A stretch of DNA of 64,000 nt from Pseudomonas sp. AB6 (GTDB lineage: Bacteria; Pseudomonadota; Gammaproteobacteria; Pseudomonadales; Pseudomonadaceae), in NCBI RefSeq assembly GCF_034314105.1, contig NZ_JAVIWJ010000001.1:436501-500500 (forward strand), written 5' to 3'. The notes below the pieces were generated by a model, which searched no databases, was not told the origin of the DNA, and saw only the letters and a program-made list of their open reading frames with translations. The position numbers were made by a program, and so were the translations under genes. Below, one piece after another: positions 43,738 through 51,618 of the stretch (its first letter is position 1; each line of letters starts with the position of its first letter).

Positions 43738-44664
43738 TTAGGCAATATTGGGCAGCACGATTTCATCGCTGCGCTGTACGCCTGCGGTGAATGCCCGGCA
43801 CAAGTCGAGAAACTCGCGGATGGCAGACGTCTGGTATTTCTGTTTGTGCCAGATGAAATAGAACTGCCGCGACAGGTCCAACTCCGGGGTTTCCACCGCC
43901 ACCAGGCTGCCTCTGCGAAAAGCATCGCGCAGGGCCAAGCGCGAGATGCAGCCAATGCCTAACCCTGACTCTACAGCGCGCTTGATGGCTTCGGTATGCT
44001 CCAGCTCCAGCCGCACATTTAACGCATTGCGATGATGGCGCATGGCTTGGTCGAACGTCAGCCGGGTTCCCGAACCCTGCTCACGAAGAATCCAGGCTTC
44101 CTGAGTAAGTTCTTCCAAAGTTGCGCGACCGCGTTTCGCCAGCGGGTGCTGCGGTGCGCAGAACACCACTAGTTCATCTTCGACCCAGCTTTGCACTTCG
44201 ATGTCTGGGTGTGTGCAATCGCCCTCGATAAGACCTAGATCAATTTCGTATTGAGCCACTTGCTGCACAATGTGCGCAGTGTTCTGTACATGCAGTTTGA
44301 CTTGGCTCTCCGGGTGACGCTGCATGAAACTACCTATCAACAGGGTGGCTAGATAGTTGCCAATGGTCAGCGTGGCACCCACCGACAGGGAGCCAAAGCC
44401 GGATTTGCCGTTGAGCAGGTCTTCTATTTCCTTTGCCTGATCAAGCAACGCAACGGCTTGGGGTAATAACTGGCGTCCGGTTGCATTCAAGCTCAAGCGC
44501 TTGCCAGCGCGGTCGAACAGTTGGCAGCTGGATTGGCGCTCTAGCTCTGTGATCGAGGTGCTGGCCGCCGACTGCGACAGTGCTAAAAGGCCGGCAGCTC
44601 GCGAGACGCTCTCTTGCTGGGCAACGGCGACGAAAATCTGAAGTTGACGTAGAGTAAATCGCAT
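43738..44664 (-). CDS. finR: LysR-family regulator FinR
   Basis: 308 residues. N-terminal helix-turn-helix (LRQLQIFVAVAQQESVSRAAGLLALSQSAASTSITELE) and C-terminal effector domain. The gene is divergent from fpr, the arrangement known in Pseudomonas, where FinR is needed for induction of fpr by superoxide and also affects sulfur metabolism genes. Assignment rests mainly on this context and on the LysR fold. Confidence 0.85.
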   Translation of the reverse strand: MRFTLRQLQIFVAVAQQESVSRAAGLLALSQSAASTSITELERQSSCQLFDRAGKRLSLNATGRQLLPQAVALLDQAKEIEDLLNGKSGFGSLSVGATLTIGNYLATLLIGSFMQRHPESQVKLHVQNTAHIVQQVAQYEIDLGLIEGDCTHPDIEVQSWVEDELVVFCAPQHPLAKRGRATLEELTQEAWILREQGSGTRLTFDQAMRHHRNALNVRLELEHTEAIKRAVESGLGIGCISRLALRDAFRRGSLVAVETPELDLSRQFYFIWHKQKYQTSAIREFLDLCRAFTAGVQRSDEIVLPNIA

Positions 44665-44786
44665 ATCTATATAACCGATAACCTATATCTTAATAATTCG
44701 TTTAACAGATATTGTGCTTGCTACTAGAATGACGCGCAATGGCGCTCAACGATGGCGCAAGCGAAACTTTCAGGAGCCACCTTTAC
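44665..44786. promoter_or_regulatory. finR-fpr divergent control region
   Basis: 122 AT-rich bases between the two starts. ATAACC occurs twice in tandem (44671-44682, ATAACCGATAACC), and AT-rich half-sites such as TTTAACAGATATT follow. This is where FinR should bind; no exact operator can be assigned by eye. Confidence 0.45.
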
Positions 44787-45566
44787 ATGAGCAACATGAA
44801 TCACGAGCGCGTCCTCAGCGTCCATCACTGGAACGACACGCTCTTCAGTTTCAAGTGCACCCGTGATCCAGGTCTGCGCTTTGAGAACGGTCAGTTCGTG
44901 ATGATCGGTCTGCAGCAGCCAAACGGGCGCCCGCTCATGCGTGCTTACTCTATTGCTAGCCCGAACTGGGAAGAGCATCTCGAATTCTTCAGCATCAAAG
45001 TGCAAGACGGTCCGCTGACCTCCCAGTTGCAGCACTTGAAGGAAGGCGACGAGATCATCATCAGCAAAAAGCCTACCGGCACGCTGGTGCTTGACGACCT
45101 CAAGCCGGGCAAACATTTGTATCTGCTCAGCACAGGCACTGGCCTCGCGCCGTTCATGAGCGTGATTCAGGACCCAGAAACCTACGAGCGTTTCGAGAAA
45201 GTTATCCTATGCCACGGCGTACGCTATGTGAATGAAGTTGCTTATCGTGAGTTCATCACCGAGCATTTGCCACAGAACGAATTCTTCGGCGAAGCACTGC
45301 GTGAAAAGCTGATTTATTACCCAACCGTCACTCGCGAGCCGTTTGAGAACCAAGGCCGGTTGACCGACTTGATGCGCAGCGGCAAGTTGTTTCGCGACAT
45401 CGGTCTGCCGCCGATCAATCCTCAGGACGACCGTGCGATGTTGTGCGGTAGCCCGAGCATGTTGGATGAGACCAGCGAAGTGCTAAACAGCTTCGGTCTC
45501 AAGGTCTCTCCTCGGATGCGTGAGCCAGGCGATTATTTAATCGAACGCGCTTTCGTCGAGAAATAG
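44787..45566 (+). CDS. fpr: Ferredoxin-NADP+ reductase
   Basis: FAD enzyme that exchanges electrons between NADPH and ferredoxin or flavodoxin, important in oxidative stress and iron-sulfur repair. Start at 44787 (MSNMNHERVLSVHHW), ten bases after AGGAG, gives 259 residues; the frame is open 16 codons upstream. FAD motif RAYSIASPNW, NADP loop LLSTGTGLAPF, and MLCGSPSMLDE near the C-terminus. FdxA at 33 kb is one possible partner in the same window. Confidence 0.95.
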   Translation: MSNMNHERVLSVHHWNDTLFSFKCTRDPGLRFENGQFVMIGLQQPNGRPLMRAYSIASPNWEEHLEFFSIKVQDGPLTSQLQHLKEGDEIIISKKPTGTLVLDDLKPGKHLYLLSTGTGLAPFMSVIQDPETYERFEKVILCHGVRYVNEVAYREFITEHLPQNEFFGEALREKLIYYPTVTREPFENQGRLTDLMRSGKLFRDIGLPPINPQDDRAMLCGSPSMLDETSEVLNSFGLKVSPRMREPGDYLIERAFVEK

Positions 45567-45665
45567 ATTACCGTCTAAGATTGCACTTTCTCATTAGGCA
45601 TCAACTTGTTAGCGACAGGCCTGACGCAGTGTGTCAGGTCCGACGCCCCGCTTAAAAGTCGGCTC

Positions 45666-46373
45666 TTACAAGGTTTGTGCTACGGCGGGTACGACCTCAA
45701 GTACATGTATTAGCCCCGCCTGCGGATAATGCCAGCGAACATCCACGTCCCACAGTTGTGTGCCGTAGCGGCGCTCCGGTGCAGGGATCTGATAAGCCGG
45801 GCGCGGGTCTTGAGCCAGGCACTGTTCAATCAGTTCGATCAATGGCTCACCTAGGCGTAACGCGTGTTCACGAGCTTGAAACAGCGCGCTGTCTTCCCAT
45901 TTCACTGGAATCAATAACGGCGCCGCACTGGCGATGCGGTTTGAGGCGCCTTCGACGACGTCGGCATACGGCACGTAGGGTTTGACGTCGAGTACCGGAG
46001 TGCCATCCAACAGGTCGATGCCCGAGACCCAGAGACGTCCGGGTTCTACTTTGTCCAGCTTCACCACTGACTGACCAATTCCGTTGGGACGATGGGTTGC
46101 CCGTGTGGCAAAGACGCCCGTGAATTGATTGCCACCCAAGCGCGGCGGGCGGACTTTCAGGCGAGGTTTTTCTTCCAGCGCTTGATGAAACAAAAATAGC
46201 AGCCAGACATGGCTGACCTGTTCGAGCCCTTGCACGGCGTCGGCATGGTTGAACGGTGCTATGAGTTCCAGCACGCCGCGTGCGGCAGGCGCGAGTTGCG
46301 GCTGGCGAGGGATGGCGAACTTCTCTTTGAAACAAGAACGCATGAAGCCGATGGGCGAAACGGTGTAAGTCAT
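45666..46373 (-). CDS. trmO: tRNA (t6A37) N6-methyltransferase TrmO (TsaA family)
   Basis: SAM-dependent methyltransferase that makes m6t6A37 in tRNA-Thr. 235 residues from MTYTVSPIGFMRS (46373); three more codons are open upstream. The beta-barrel TsaA domain fills the N-terminal half: IGFMRSCFKEKFAIPRQP, VSHVWLLFLFH, and GVFATRATHRPNGIGQSVV with the SAM-binding RP-N-G. A C-terminal domain follows (YADVVEGA then about 90 residues). Eighteen codons' distance from the next minus-strand gene suggests co-transcription. Confidence 0.9.
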   Translation of the reverse strand: MTYTVSPIGFMRSCFKEKFAIPRQPQLAPAARGVLELIAPFNHADAVQGLEQVSHVWLLFLFHQALEEKPRLKVRPPRLGGNQFTGVFATRATHRPNGIGQSVVKLDKVEPGRLWVSGIDLLDGTPVLDVKPYVPYADVVEGASNRIASAAPLLIPVKWEDSALFQAREHALRLGEPLIELIEQCLAQDPRPAYQIPAPERRYGTQLWDVDVRWHYPQAGLIHVLEVVPAVAQTL

Positions 46374-46399
46374 GGTCGCCATCGGCCTCGGTGCAGGAA

Positions 46400-46864
46400 T
46401 CAGCCGCGAATACGCAGGGTCAGGCCCTTGAGGAAATTACGCAGCAACTGGTCGCCACAGGTGCGGTAGTTGCTGTGGCCGAACTTGCGGAACAAGGCGC
46501 TCAGCTCTGGTTTGGAGACCGGAAACTCTGACGCTTTGAGGATCGCGTGCATGTCGTCTTCTTTAAGTTCGAAGGCAACCCGCAGCTTTTTAAGGACGGT
46601 GTTATTGGTCACCGGCACTTCGATCTTTTGCGGTGGGCGGCTGTCATCTTTGCCACGTTTGAAGACCACCAAGCCGTCCAGAAAGTGCGCCATGATTTCA
46701 TCGCTGCAATCCAGATAACCTTCTTCTTCCTCGTCCTTCTTCATGAAGGCGATTACGTCAGCTTTGGAGACATCGTAGCCGCCGAGTTTGACGATATCGA
46801 CGATTTTGCCATCGCTGATATCAAGCATATAGCGAACGCTACGCAGTACATCGTTGTTCATCAT
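46400..46864 (-). CDS. DUF1456 family protein (YehS-like)
   Basis: 154 residues from the Met at 46864 (MMNNDVLRSVRYMLDIS); the frame is open a further 14 codons. The protein is two repeats of the same helical unit: VLRSVRYMLDISDGKIVDIVKLGG (about 5-28) and VLKKLRVAFELKEDDMHAILKASEF (about 88-112), as known for DUF1456. No enzymatic residues are evident and the function is unknown. It lies between trmO and the pseudouridine-synthase homologue, all on the minus strand. Confidence 0.85.
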   Translation of the reverse strand: MMNNDVLRSVRYMLDISDGKIVDIVKLGGYDVSKADVIAFMKKDEEEEGYLDCSDEIMAHFLDGLVVFKRGKDDSRPPQKIEVPVTNNTVLKKLRVAFELKEDDMHAILKASEFPVSKPELSALFRKFGHSNYRTCGDQLLRNFLKGLTLRIRG

Positions 46865-46941
46865 GGTGTTCGGGTCCTGATAAGACGGGGTGAGCGGCGC
46901 ACGCAAATCCTGGCGCCACTCAAAGGTGGGTCAGCGAAGGG

Positions 46942-47652
46942 TTAGAATTTTTCCTTGCTGGACAGGTAACGCCACTGGCCTTCTGGCAGCTTGCCCATAG
47001 AGACGCCGCCGATGCGTATACGTCGTATGGCGACGACTTTGAGACCAACGGCTTCGCATAGCTGGGCGATGACGCCGGGCTGCGGGTTCTTCATCGCAAA
47101 GCGCAGGCGGTTCTCGTTCTGCCAGCTGGCCTTGACTGCTGGCAAATCCTTGCCCTTATAGGTCAATCCATGAGTAAGGCGATTAAGCCCATGGGCAACC
47201 ATGTCGCCGGAAATCTCGACTACGTATTCCTGTTCGATCTTGCTGCGATCATCAGTCAGCTTGCGTAATACCTTCCAATCCTGACTGAACACCATCAAGC
47301 CACTGGCATTGGCTTGTAGGGTGGAGATCGGCGAAAGACGCATGAAGTGCCCTTTGAGTGGGCGCTTGCCGTAGCGATGCTCTTCGGACAGTGTGCCGGG
47401 GCTGATCAACTGCAACGCGCTTTCAGCATCAAAGCTCGCGGGTTGATGCAGCAGAATAGTGACGGGCTCAGGTGCAGTCGCCTTGGCATGCGGGTCCAGT
47501 TCGATTTTCTGGGCATCGACCTTGAATTGCGGCTCTTCAATGACTTCGCCATCAACCGTGACCCAACCGCCTTCAATAAACAGTTCGGCCTCCCGGCGGG
47601 AGCAGCCGAACAATTCGACAAGGCGTTTGGAGAGGCGAATGGGTTCTGTCAT
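46942..47652 (-). CDS. RsuA/RluF-family pseudouridine synthase homologue lacking the catalytic Asp
   Basis: 236 residues. N-terminal S4 RNA-binding domain (RLSKRLVELFGCSRREAELFIEGGWVTVDG), then the RsuA-type catalytic domain. Active members have G-R-L-D-x-x-(T/S)-x-G-L; here the aligned segment is ISTLQANASGLMVF, so the catalytic Asp is Gln. The later EQEYVVEISG and PQPGVIAQLCEAVGLKVVAIRRIRIG segments are well kept. It is probably an RNA-binding protein or a pseudoenzyme; annotation as an active rRNA pseudouridine synthase would be doubtful. Confidence 0.85.
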   Translation of the reverse strand: MTEPIRLSKRLVELFGCSRREAELFIEGGWVTVDGEVIEEPQFKVDAQKIELDPHAKATAPEPVTILLHQPASFDAESALQLISPGTLSEEHRYGKRPLKGHFMRLSPISTLQANASGLMVFSQDWKVLRKLTDDRSKIEQEYVVEISGDMVAHGLNRLTHGLTYKGKDLPAVKASWQNENRLRFAMKNPQPGVIAQLCEAVGLKVVAIRRIRIGGVSMGKLPEGQWRYLSSKEKF

Positions 47653-47765
47653 GACAAAGAGCCGTACTAGGGGGAAAGGCGGGTATTGTACCCGCGCCCG
47701 CCCGGTTAATCGCGGCTACATTGAAAATGCCTTGAGATAGCGTTTTTTTTCTGGAGTCCAGCCCC

Positions 47766-48761
47766 ATGAGCAAATGGTTTATCCTCATGATAATGAGCGT
47801 CAGTTTGCCGCTTTTCGCTGCCGAAGCGCCGTCTTACGGCCCACAACTAGAAGGGTTTAATTATCCTTACTCCGCGAAAAACTATGTGTTCGAGTCTCAA
47901 GGCCAACGTATCCAAATGGGCTACATGGACATCAAGCCGTCAGCTAAGAGCAACGGAAAAACAGTTGTTCTATTGCACGGAAAAAACTTCTGCGGTGCAA
48001 CATGGGAATCAGCGATCAAGCCGTTGAGTGAGGCCGGTTACCGAGTGGTGGCGCCTGATCAGATTGGCTTCTGCCGATCAAGCAAGCCTGAGCATTACAT
48101 CTACAGCTTTGAACAGCTGGCGCAAAACACGCGACGGTTGCTGAACAGTCTGGGTATTGATCACGTCACGGTCGTCGGGCATTCCATGGGCGGTATGCTT
48201 GCCACCCGTTTTGCGCTGACGTACTCGAAGCAGGTGGACCAACTGATACTGGTCGACCCGCTAGGCCTGGAAGATTGGAAAGCCAAAGGCGTACCGGCCA
48301 TTACGTTCGAACAGTGGTATGCCCGTGATCTTAAAACCACTGCGCAAACCATTCGTAAATACCAACAAGCGACCTATTACGCGAACCAGTGGCGACCCGA
48401 GTTTGATCGCTGGGTCAGTATGCAAGCCGGCATGTATACCGGCAGCGGCCGCGAAGAGGTTGCCCGGGCATCCGCACGCACCTACGTAATGATCTTCAAT
48501 CAGCCGGTGTTTTACGAGTTCGAGAAACTGTCAATGCCGACCCTGCTGTTGATCGGCCAGAAAGACAACACCGCCATCGGCAAAGACCTTGCGCCCGAAC
48601 CGTTGCGCAGCACGTTGGGTAACTATCCGCAATTGGGCAAAGCGGTCGCCAAGCGCATACCCCGCGCAACGCTGGTGGAGTTCGCCGATTTGGGCCATTC
48701 ACCGCAAATTCAAGATCCAGCACTGTTTAACAAAGCGTTGCTTAATGGCCTGATTCACTGA
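47766..48761 (+). CDS. Exported alpha/beta-fold hydrolase
   Basis: 331 residues with an N-terminal signal peptide (MSKWFILMIMSVSLPLFAAEA). Alpha/beta hydrolase core: VVLLHGKNFCGATWE oxyanion loop, nucleophile Ser in VVGHSMGGMLATRF (about residue 137), likely acid Asp in LLIGQKDNTAIG and His in FADLGHSPQIQDP. The substrate is unknown; the family includes esterases and haloalkane dehalogenase-like enzymes. Monocistronic, divergent from the pseudouridine-synthase homologue. Confidence 0.85.
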   Translation: MSKWFILMIMSVSLPLFAAEAPSYGPQLEGFNYPYSAKNYVFESQGQRIQMGYMDIKPSAKSNGKTVVLLHGKNFCGATWESAIKPLSEAGYRVVAPDQIGFCRSSKPEHYIYSFEQLAQNTRRLLNSLGIDHVTVVGHSMGGMLATRFALTYSKQVDQLILVDPLGLEDWKAKGVPAITFEQWYARDLKTTAQTIRKYQQATYYANQWRPEFDRWVSMQAGMYTGSGREEVARASARTYVMIFNQPVFYEFEKLSMPTLLLIGQKDNTAIGKDLAPEPLRSTLGNYPQLGKAVAKRIPRATLVEFADLGHSPQIQDPALFNKALLNGLIH

Positions 48762-48780
48762 CAGTACTTAATTCCACCTC

Positions 48781-48822
48781 TGTGGATTTCATTCGGAACG
48801 AATTCATTCGCGAATGGCTTGA
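48781..48822. repeat. REP-like sequence
   Basis: TGTGGATTTCATTCGGAACG followed by AATTCATTCGCGAATGG contains the ATTCGCGAA core seen in Pseudomonas extragenic palindromes. It lies between convergent genes, the usual place for such elements. Confidence 0.45.
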
Positions 48823-48862
48823 TGGACTGTGCCGGTGTACCGCTTTACGAATGAATTGGGTG

Positions 48863-49327
48863 CTACAGATTCCCTCCGACCAATTTCAAACGCATGTGCA
48901 GCAACGGATAAGGCTGGCCCATGCCATCAAGCTCCTCCCGACCGATGACTTCAAATCCCAGTTTGAGATAGAAACCCCGTGCCTGATGATTCTGTTCATT
49001 GACGTCCAGTCTATCTGCATGAAAATGATCGATGGCGTGATTTAACAGCAGCTTTCCGATACCTTGGCCCCGATACTCGGGGTCTATAAACAGCATCTCG
49101 ACCTTGCCAGCGGCGATTCCGGCAAAACCGGTAATTCGTTGTTGAGTATCTTTGCTGCAAATCAACATCACTGCATCCAGATACTCGTCAAGCACCAGAC
49201 GCTTGAGCATCAAAATATAGGAGTCGGGCAAGAAATCATGGGTGGCTCGCACCGAGTCTTCCCACAGGCGAGCAAGTTCCGGGTAGTCGCTTTGCTTAGG
49301 TGTATGAATGACAGAATGATTTCGCAT
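48863..49327 (-). CDS. GNAT-family N-acetyltransferase
   Basis: 154 residues from the Met at 49327 (MRNHSVIHTPKQSDYPELARLWE), which has AGGAGAAGG upstream; the frame is open 11 codons further. Acetyl-CoA motif A is VEMLFIDPEYRGQGIGKLLLNHAI, with R-G-Q-G-I-G as the pyrophosphate loop; the last strand region is YLKLGFEVIGREELDG. Similar to YjaB-type acetyltransferases; acceptor unknown. It lies 30 bases downstream of the VasX-like fragment. Confidence 0.88.
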   Translation of the reverse strand: MRNHSVIHTPKQSDYPELARLWEDSVRATHDFLPDSYILMLKRLVLDEYLDAVMLICSKDTQQRITGFAGIAAGKVEMLFIDPEYRGQGIGKLLLNHAIDHFHADRLDVNEQNHQARGFYLKLGFEVIGREELDGMGQPYPLLHMRLKLVGGNL

Positions 49328-49356
49328 ACAACCTTCTCCTGAGGCCAGCGCGTCGA

Positions 49357-49947
49357 TCAATGATTCGACAGCGCTTGAAGTCGATAGCTGAGGCGGGGTG
49401 GTTCTTCTAGTGTCCTCGAATGGATCAGGGGTGCGACAATGTTTTCGCTGTTGGCCTGGGTCAGGTCGACGCGCTGCATGAAGTGCTCGCGCTCACTGGC
49501 GTTGTCCAGCACTTGCCGGCATTTGGCGACCGCCCATTGTGTTTCCGCATAAGCCACATGCAGCACGCTGCGCCGGGAGAAAATCATTTCCGGTGGGTCA
49601 CCCAGCGGCGTGCGATGTTCCTTGATGTCTTTACCGGTAAACAGCCAATACTCCAATGAGCCGTCCTTGACAGTGTATTCGCTCAACAGACCGGTGGCGC
49701 TGTCGATCACGTACAAGAAGCCATCGCGCAGCATCTGCAAACCCAGTGGTCGACTTTGCAGCGTGTAGGGCATTGCCATATCAGCGCGAGGATCAAGGCC
49801 CGGTTCGACCAGACCGTAACGCATCTGCAGCAGTTGGATAGTGGTTTTCGTCAGCGGACACACGCCGATTTCGCCGAAGGGGGTGGCGCTTTTGGACAGG
49901 GCAACCAGATTGGCCATGTGACCACGTGGGGTCATGAAATCGGTCAT
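49357..49947 (-). CDS. Short VasX-N-terminal-like protein, probable truncated type VI effector
   Basis: 196 residues from the Met at 49947 (MTDFMTPRGHMANL), seven bases after AAGGA; the frame is open upstream without recognisable sequence. The segment CPLTKTTIQLLQMRYGLVE, then SRPLGLQMLRDGFLYVID and MIFSRRSVLHVAYAETQW, resembles the N-terminal region of VasX-type (BTH_I2691-type) T6SS effectors, which are usually 800-1100 residues. Here the protein stops at LSYRLQALSNH and a GNAT gene follows at once, so the toxic C-terminal part is missing. No T6SS genes or immunity gene are in the window. Family assignment is from recognition, not a search. Confidence 0.6.
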   Translation of the reverse strand: MTDFMTPRGHMANLVALSKSATPFGEIGVCPLTKTTIQLLQMRYGLVEPGLDPRADMAMPYTLQSRPLGLQMLRDGFLYVIDSATGLLSEYTVKDGSLEYWLFTGKDIKEHRTPLGDPPEMIFSRRSVLHVAYAETQWAVAKCRQVLDNASEREHFMQRVDLTQANSENIVAPLIHSRTLEEPPRLSYRLQALSNH

Positions 49948-50196
49948 TGCGCGTTCCTTGCAGTTCGAAAGCGCGCAGCCATGGATATGCAATGTCGCCT
50001 CAATCCCCCGGACAGCCTTTGGGAAAAGGCCTACACCTAGTGTCGGCACTTCCTCTCCGCCCGCCGATGGCACGAATCCTGCGGACATTGACCTGCATCG
50101 GGTCGGTGTTTGACATGTGGAGGGCAGTTTCAGATCAGCCCCTCCCAACGTGATCCCGATAATCGATACCTTCCTAACGAGCGCGCCGAGGCCAGC

Positions 50197-51543
50197 ATGA
50201 CAACCCAAGCAATGACGCGGGTAGACCCTGCCACCTTGAGACGTGTGATCTGTGCGGCGGCCATTGGCAACTTTGTCGAATGGTTCGACTTCGCCGTGTA
50301 TGGTTTTTTGGCAACGACCATTGCCCAGCAGTTTTTCCCCAGCGGCGATCCTGGCGCGGCCCTGCTGAAAACCTTTGCAGTGTTTGCCGTGGCCTTTGCG
50401 TTTAGGCCCTTGGGCGGCATCTTTTTTGGCATGCTCGGTGACCGAGTGGGGCGTAAAAAAACCTTGGCCCTGACCATCTTGTTAATGGCTGGCGCCACGA
50501 CGTTGATCGGTATGCTGCCGAGTTACGCTGCTATCGGCGTCATGGCGCCGGTGCTGTTGACCATTATTCGCTGTGTTCAGGGGTTTTCTGCCGGTGGCGA
50601 ATATGCCGGTGCTTGCGCTTACTTGATGGAGCACGCGCCGCGCACCGAACGTGCGTGGTACGGCAGCTTTATTCCGGTGTCGACGTTTTCCTCCTTCGCC
50701 TGCGCGGCAGTAGTGGCTTACGCGCTGGAATCTTCGCTGTCGTTAGAAGCCATGAGCAGTTGGGGCTGGCGTTTGCCGTTCCTCCTCGCCGCGCCGCTGG
50801 GCCTGGTGGGTTTGTACCTGCGCTGGAAACTGGATGAAACCCCGGCGTTTAAAGCCGTCACTAACGAACACGCCGTGACTCACTCGCCGTTACGTGAAAC
50901 CCTGAAGACCCACGGCGCCGCGATTTGTTGCCTGGGGGCGTTCGTCTCGCTGACGGCGTTGTCGTTCTATATGTTCACCACGTATTTCGCCACCTACTTG
51001 CAGGTCGCAGGCGGACTTAGCCGTGCTTCGGCGTTACTGGTGTCGGTGATTGCCTTGGTTTTTGCGGCAGCCATTTGTCCATTGGCGGGTGCGTTTTCTG
51101 ACCGGGTAGGGCGTCGCGCAACCATAGCCAGTGCGAGCGTGCTGTTGCTGGTGGTGGTATATCCCGCGTTTTTGATGGCCAGTTCGGGATCGTTCATCGC
51201 CTCGATTGTCGGCGTGATGCTGCTGGCCGTCGGCGCGGTGTTGTGTGGTGTGGTCACAGCGGCCCTGCTGTCAGAGACATTTCCTACCCGTGCCCGATAC
51301 ACCGCATCGGCGATTACCTACAATCTGGCCTACACGATCTTCGGCGGCACCGCGCCGTTGATGGCAACATGGTTGATTACCTCGACGGGCAGTAATTTAT
51401 CTCCGGCGTTTTACCTGATGGTGGTCAGCGTGATTGCATTGATTGGCGGGATGGCCTTACCTGAAACGTCGAAAATTTCCTTGCATGGGCCGGAGTGTGA
51501 AGAAGATCAACCGCCGCAACAAAAAATGGCATCAATGCGTTAA
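50197..51543 (+). CDS. MFS transporter, metabolite:H+ symporter (MHS) family
   Basis: 448 residues from the ATG at 50197 (MTTQAMTRVDPATLRRV); the frame is open 29 codons upstream without similarity. Twelve predicted membrane segments. GNFVEWFDFAVYGFLA at the start of TM1 and GDRVGRKKTLALTI in the TM2-3 loop are MHS signatures, and a second copy, SDRVGRRATIASAS, starts the C-terminal half. Substrates of the family include citrate, oxoglutarate, proline/betaine and shikimate; which applies here is not visible. It is divergent from the VasX-like gene with 249 bases between. Confidence 0.88.
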   Translation: MTTQAMTRVDPATLRRVICAAAIGNFVEWFDFAVYGFLATTIAQQFFPSGDPGAALLKTFAVFAVAFAFRPLGGIFFGMLGDRVGRKKTLALTILLMAGATTLIGMLPSYAAIGVMAPVLLTIIRCVQGFSAGGEYAGACAYLMEHAPRTERAWYGSFIPVSTFSSFACAAVVAYALESSLSLEAMSSWGWRLPFLLAAPLGLVGLYLRWKLDETPAFKAVTNEHAVTHSPLRETLKTHGAAICCLGAFVSLTALSFYMFTTYFATYLQVAGGLSRASALLVSVIALVFAAAICPLAGAFSDRVGRRATIASASVLLLVVVYPAFLMASSGSFIASIVGVMLLAVGAVLCGVVTAALLSETFPTRARYTASAITYNLAYTIFGGTAPLMATWLITSTGSNLSPAFYLMVVSVIALIGGMALPETSKISLHGPECEEDQPPQQKMASMR

Positions 51544-51618
51544 AAAATGGCACATTGGCGCCCCAAGCGCGGATGACCCGTTTTGCAGGCTTTGCAACGC
51601 GCAGGTCCATTTAGACGG

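Noticed and set aside
45618..45637. CCTGAC / GTCAGG hairpin between fpr and trmO as a terminator
   Set aside because: Stem is short and no T tract follows on either strand.
49948..50208. Longer N-terminus for the VasX-like gene
   Set aside because: The upstream residues are not hydrophobic or recognisable, and a good Shine-Dalgarno precedes the Met at 49947.
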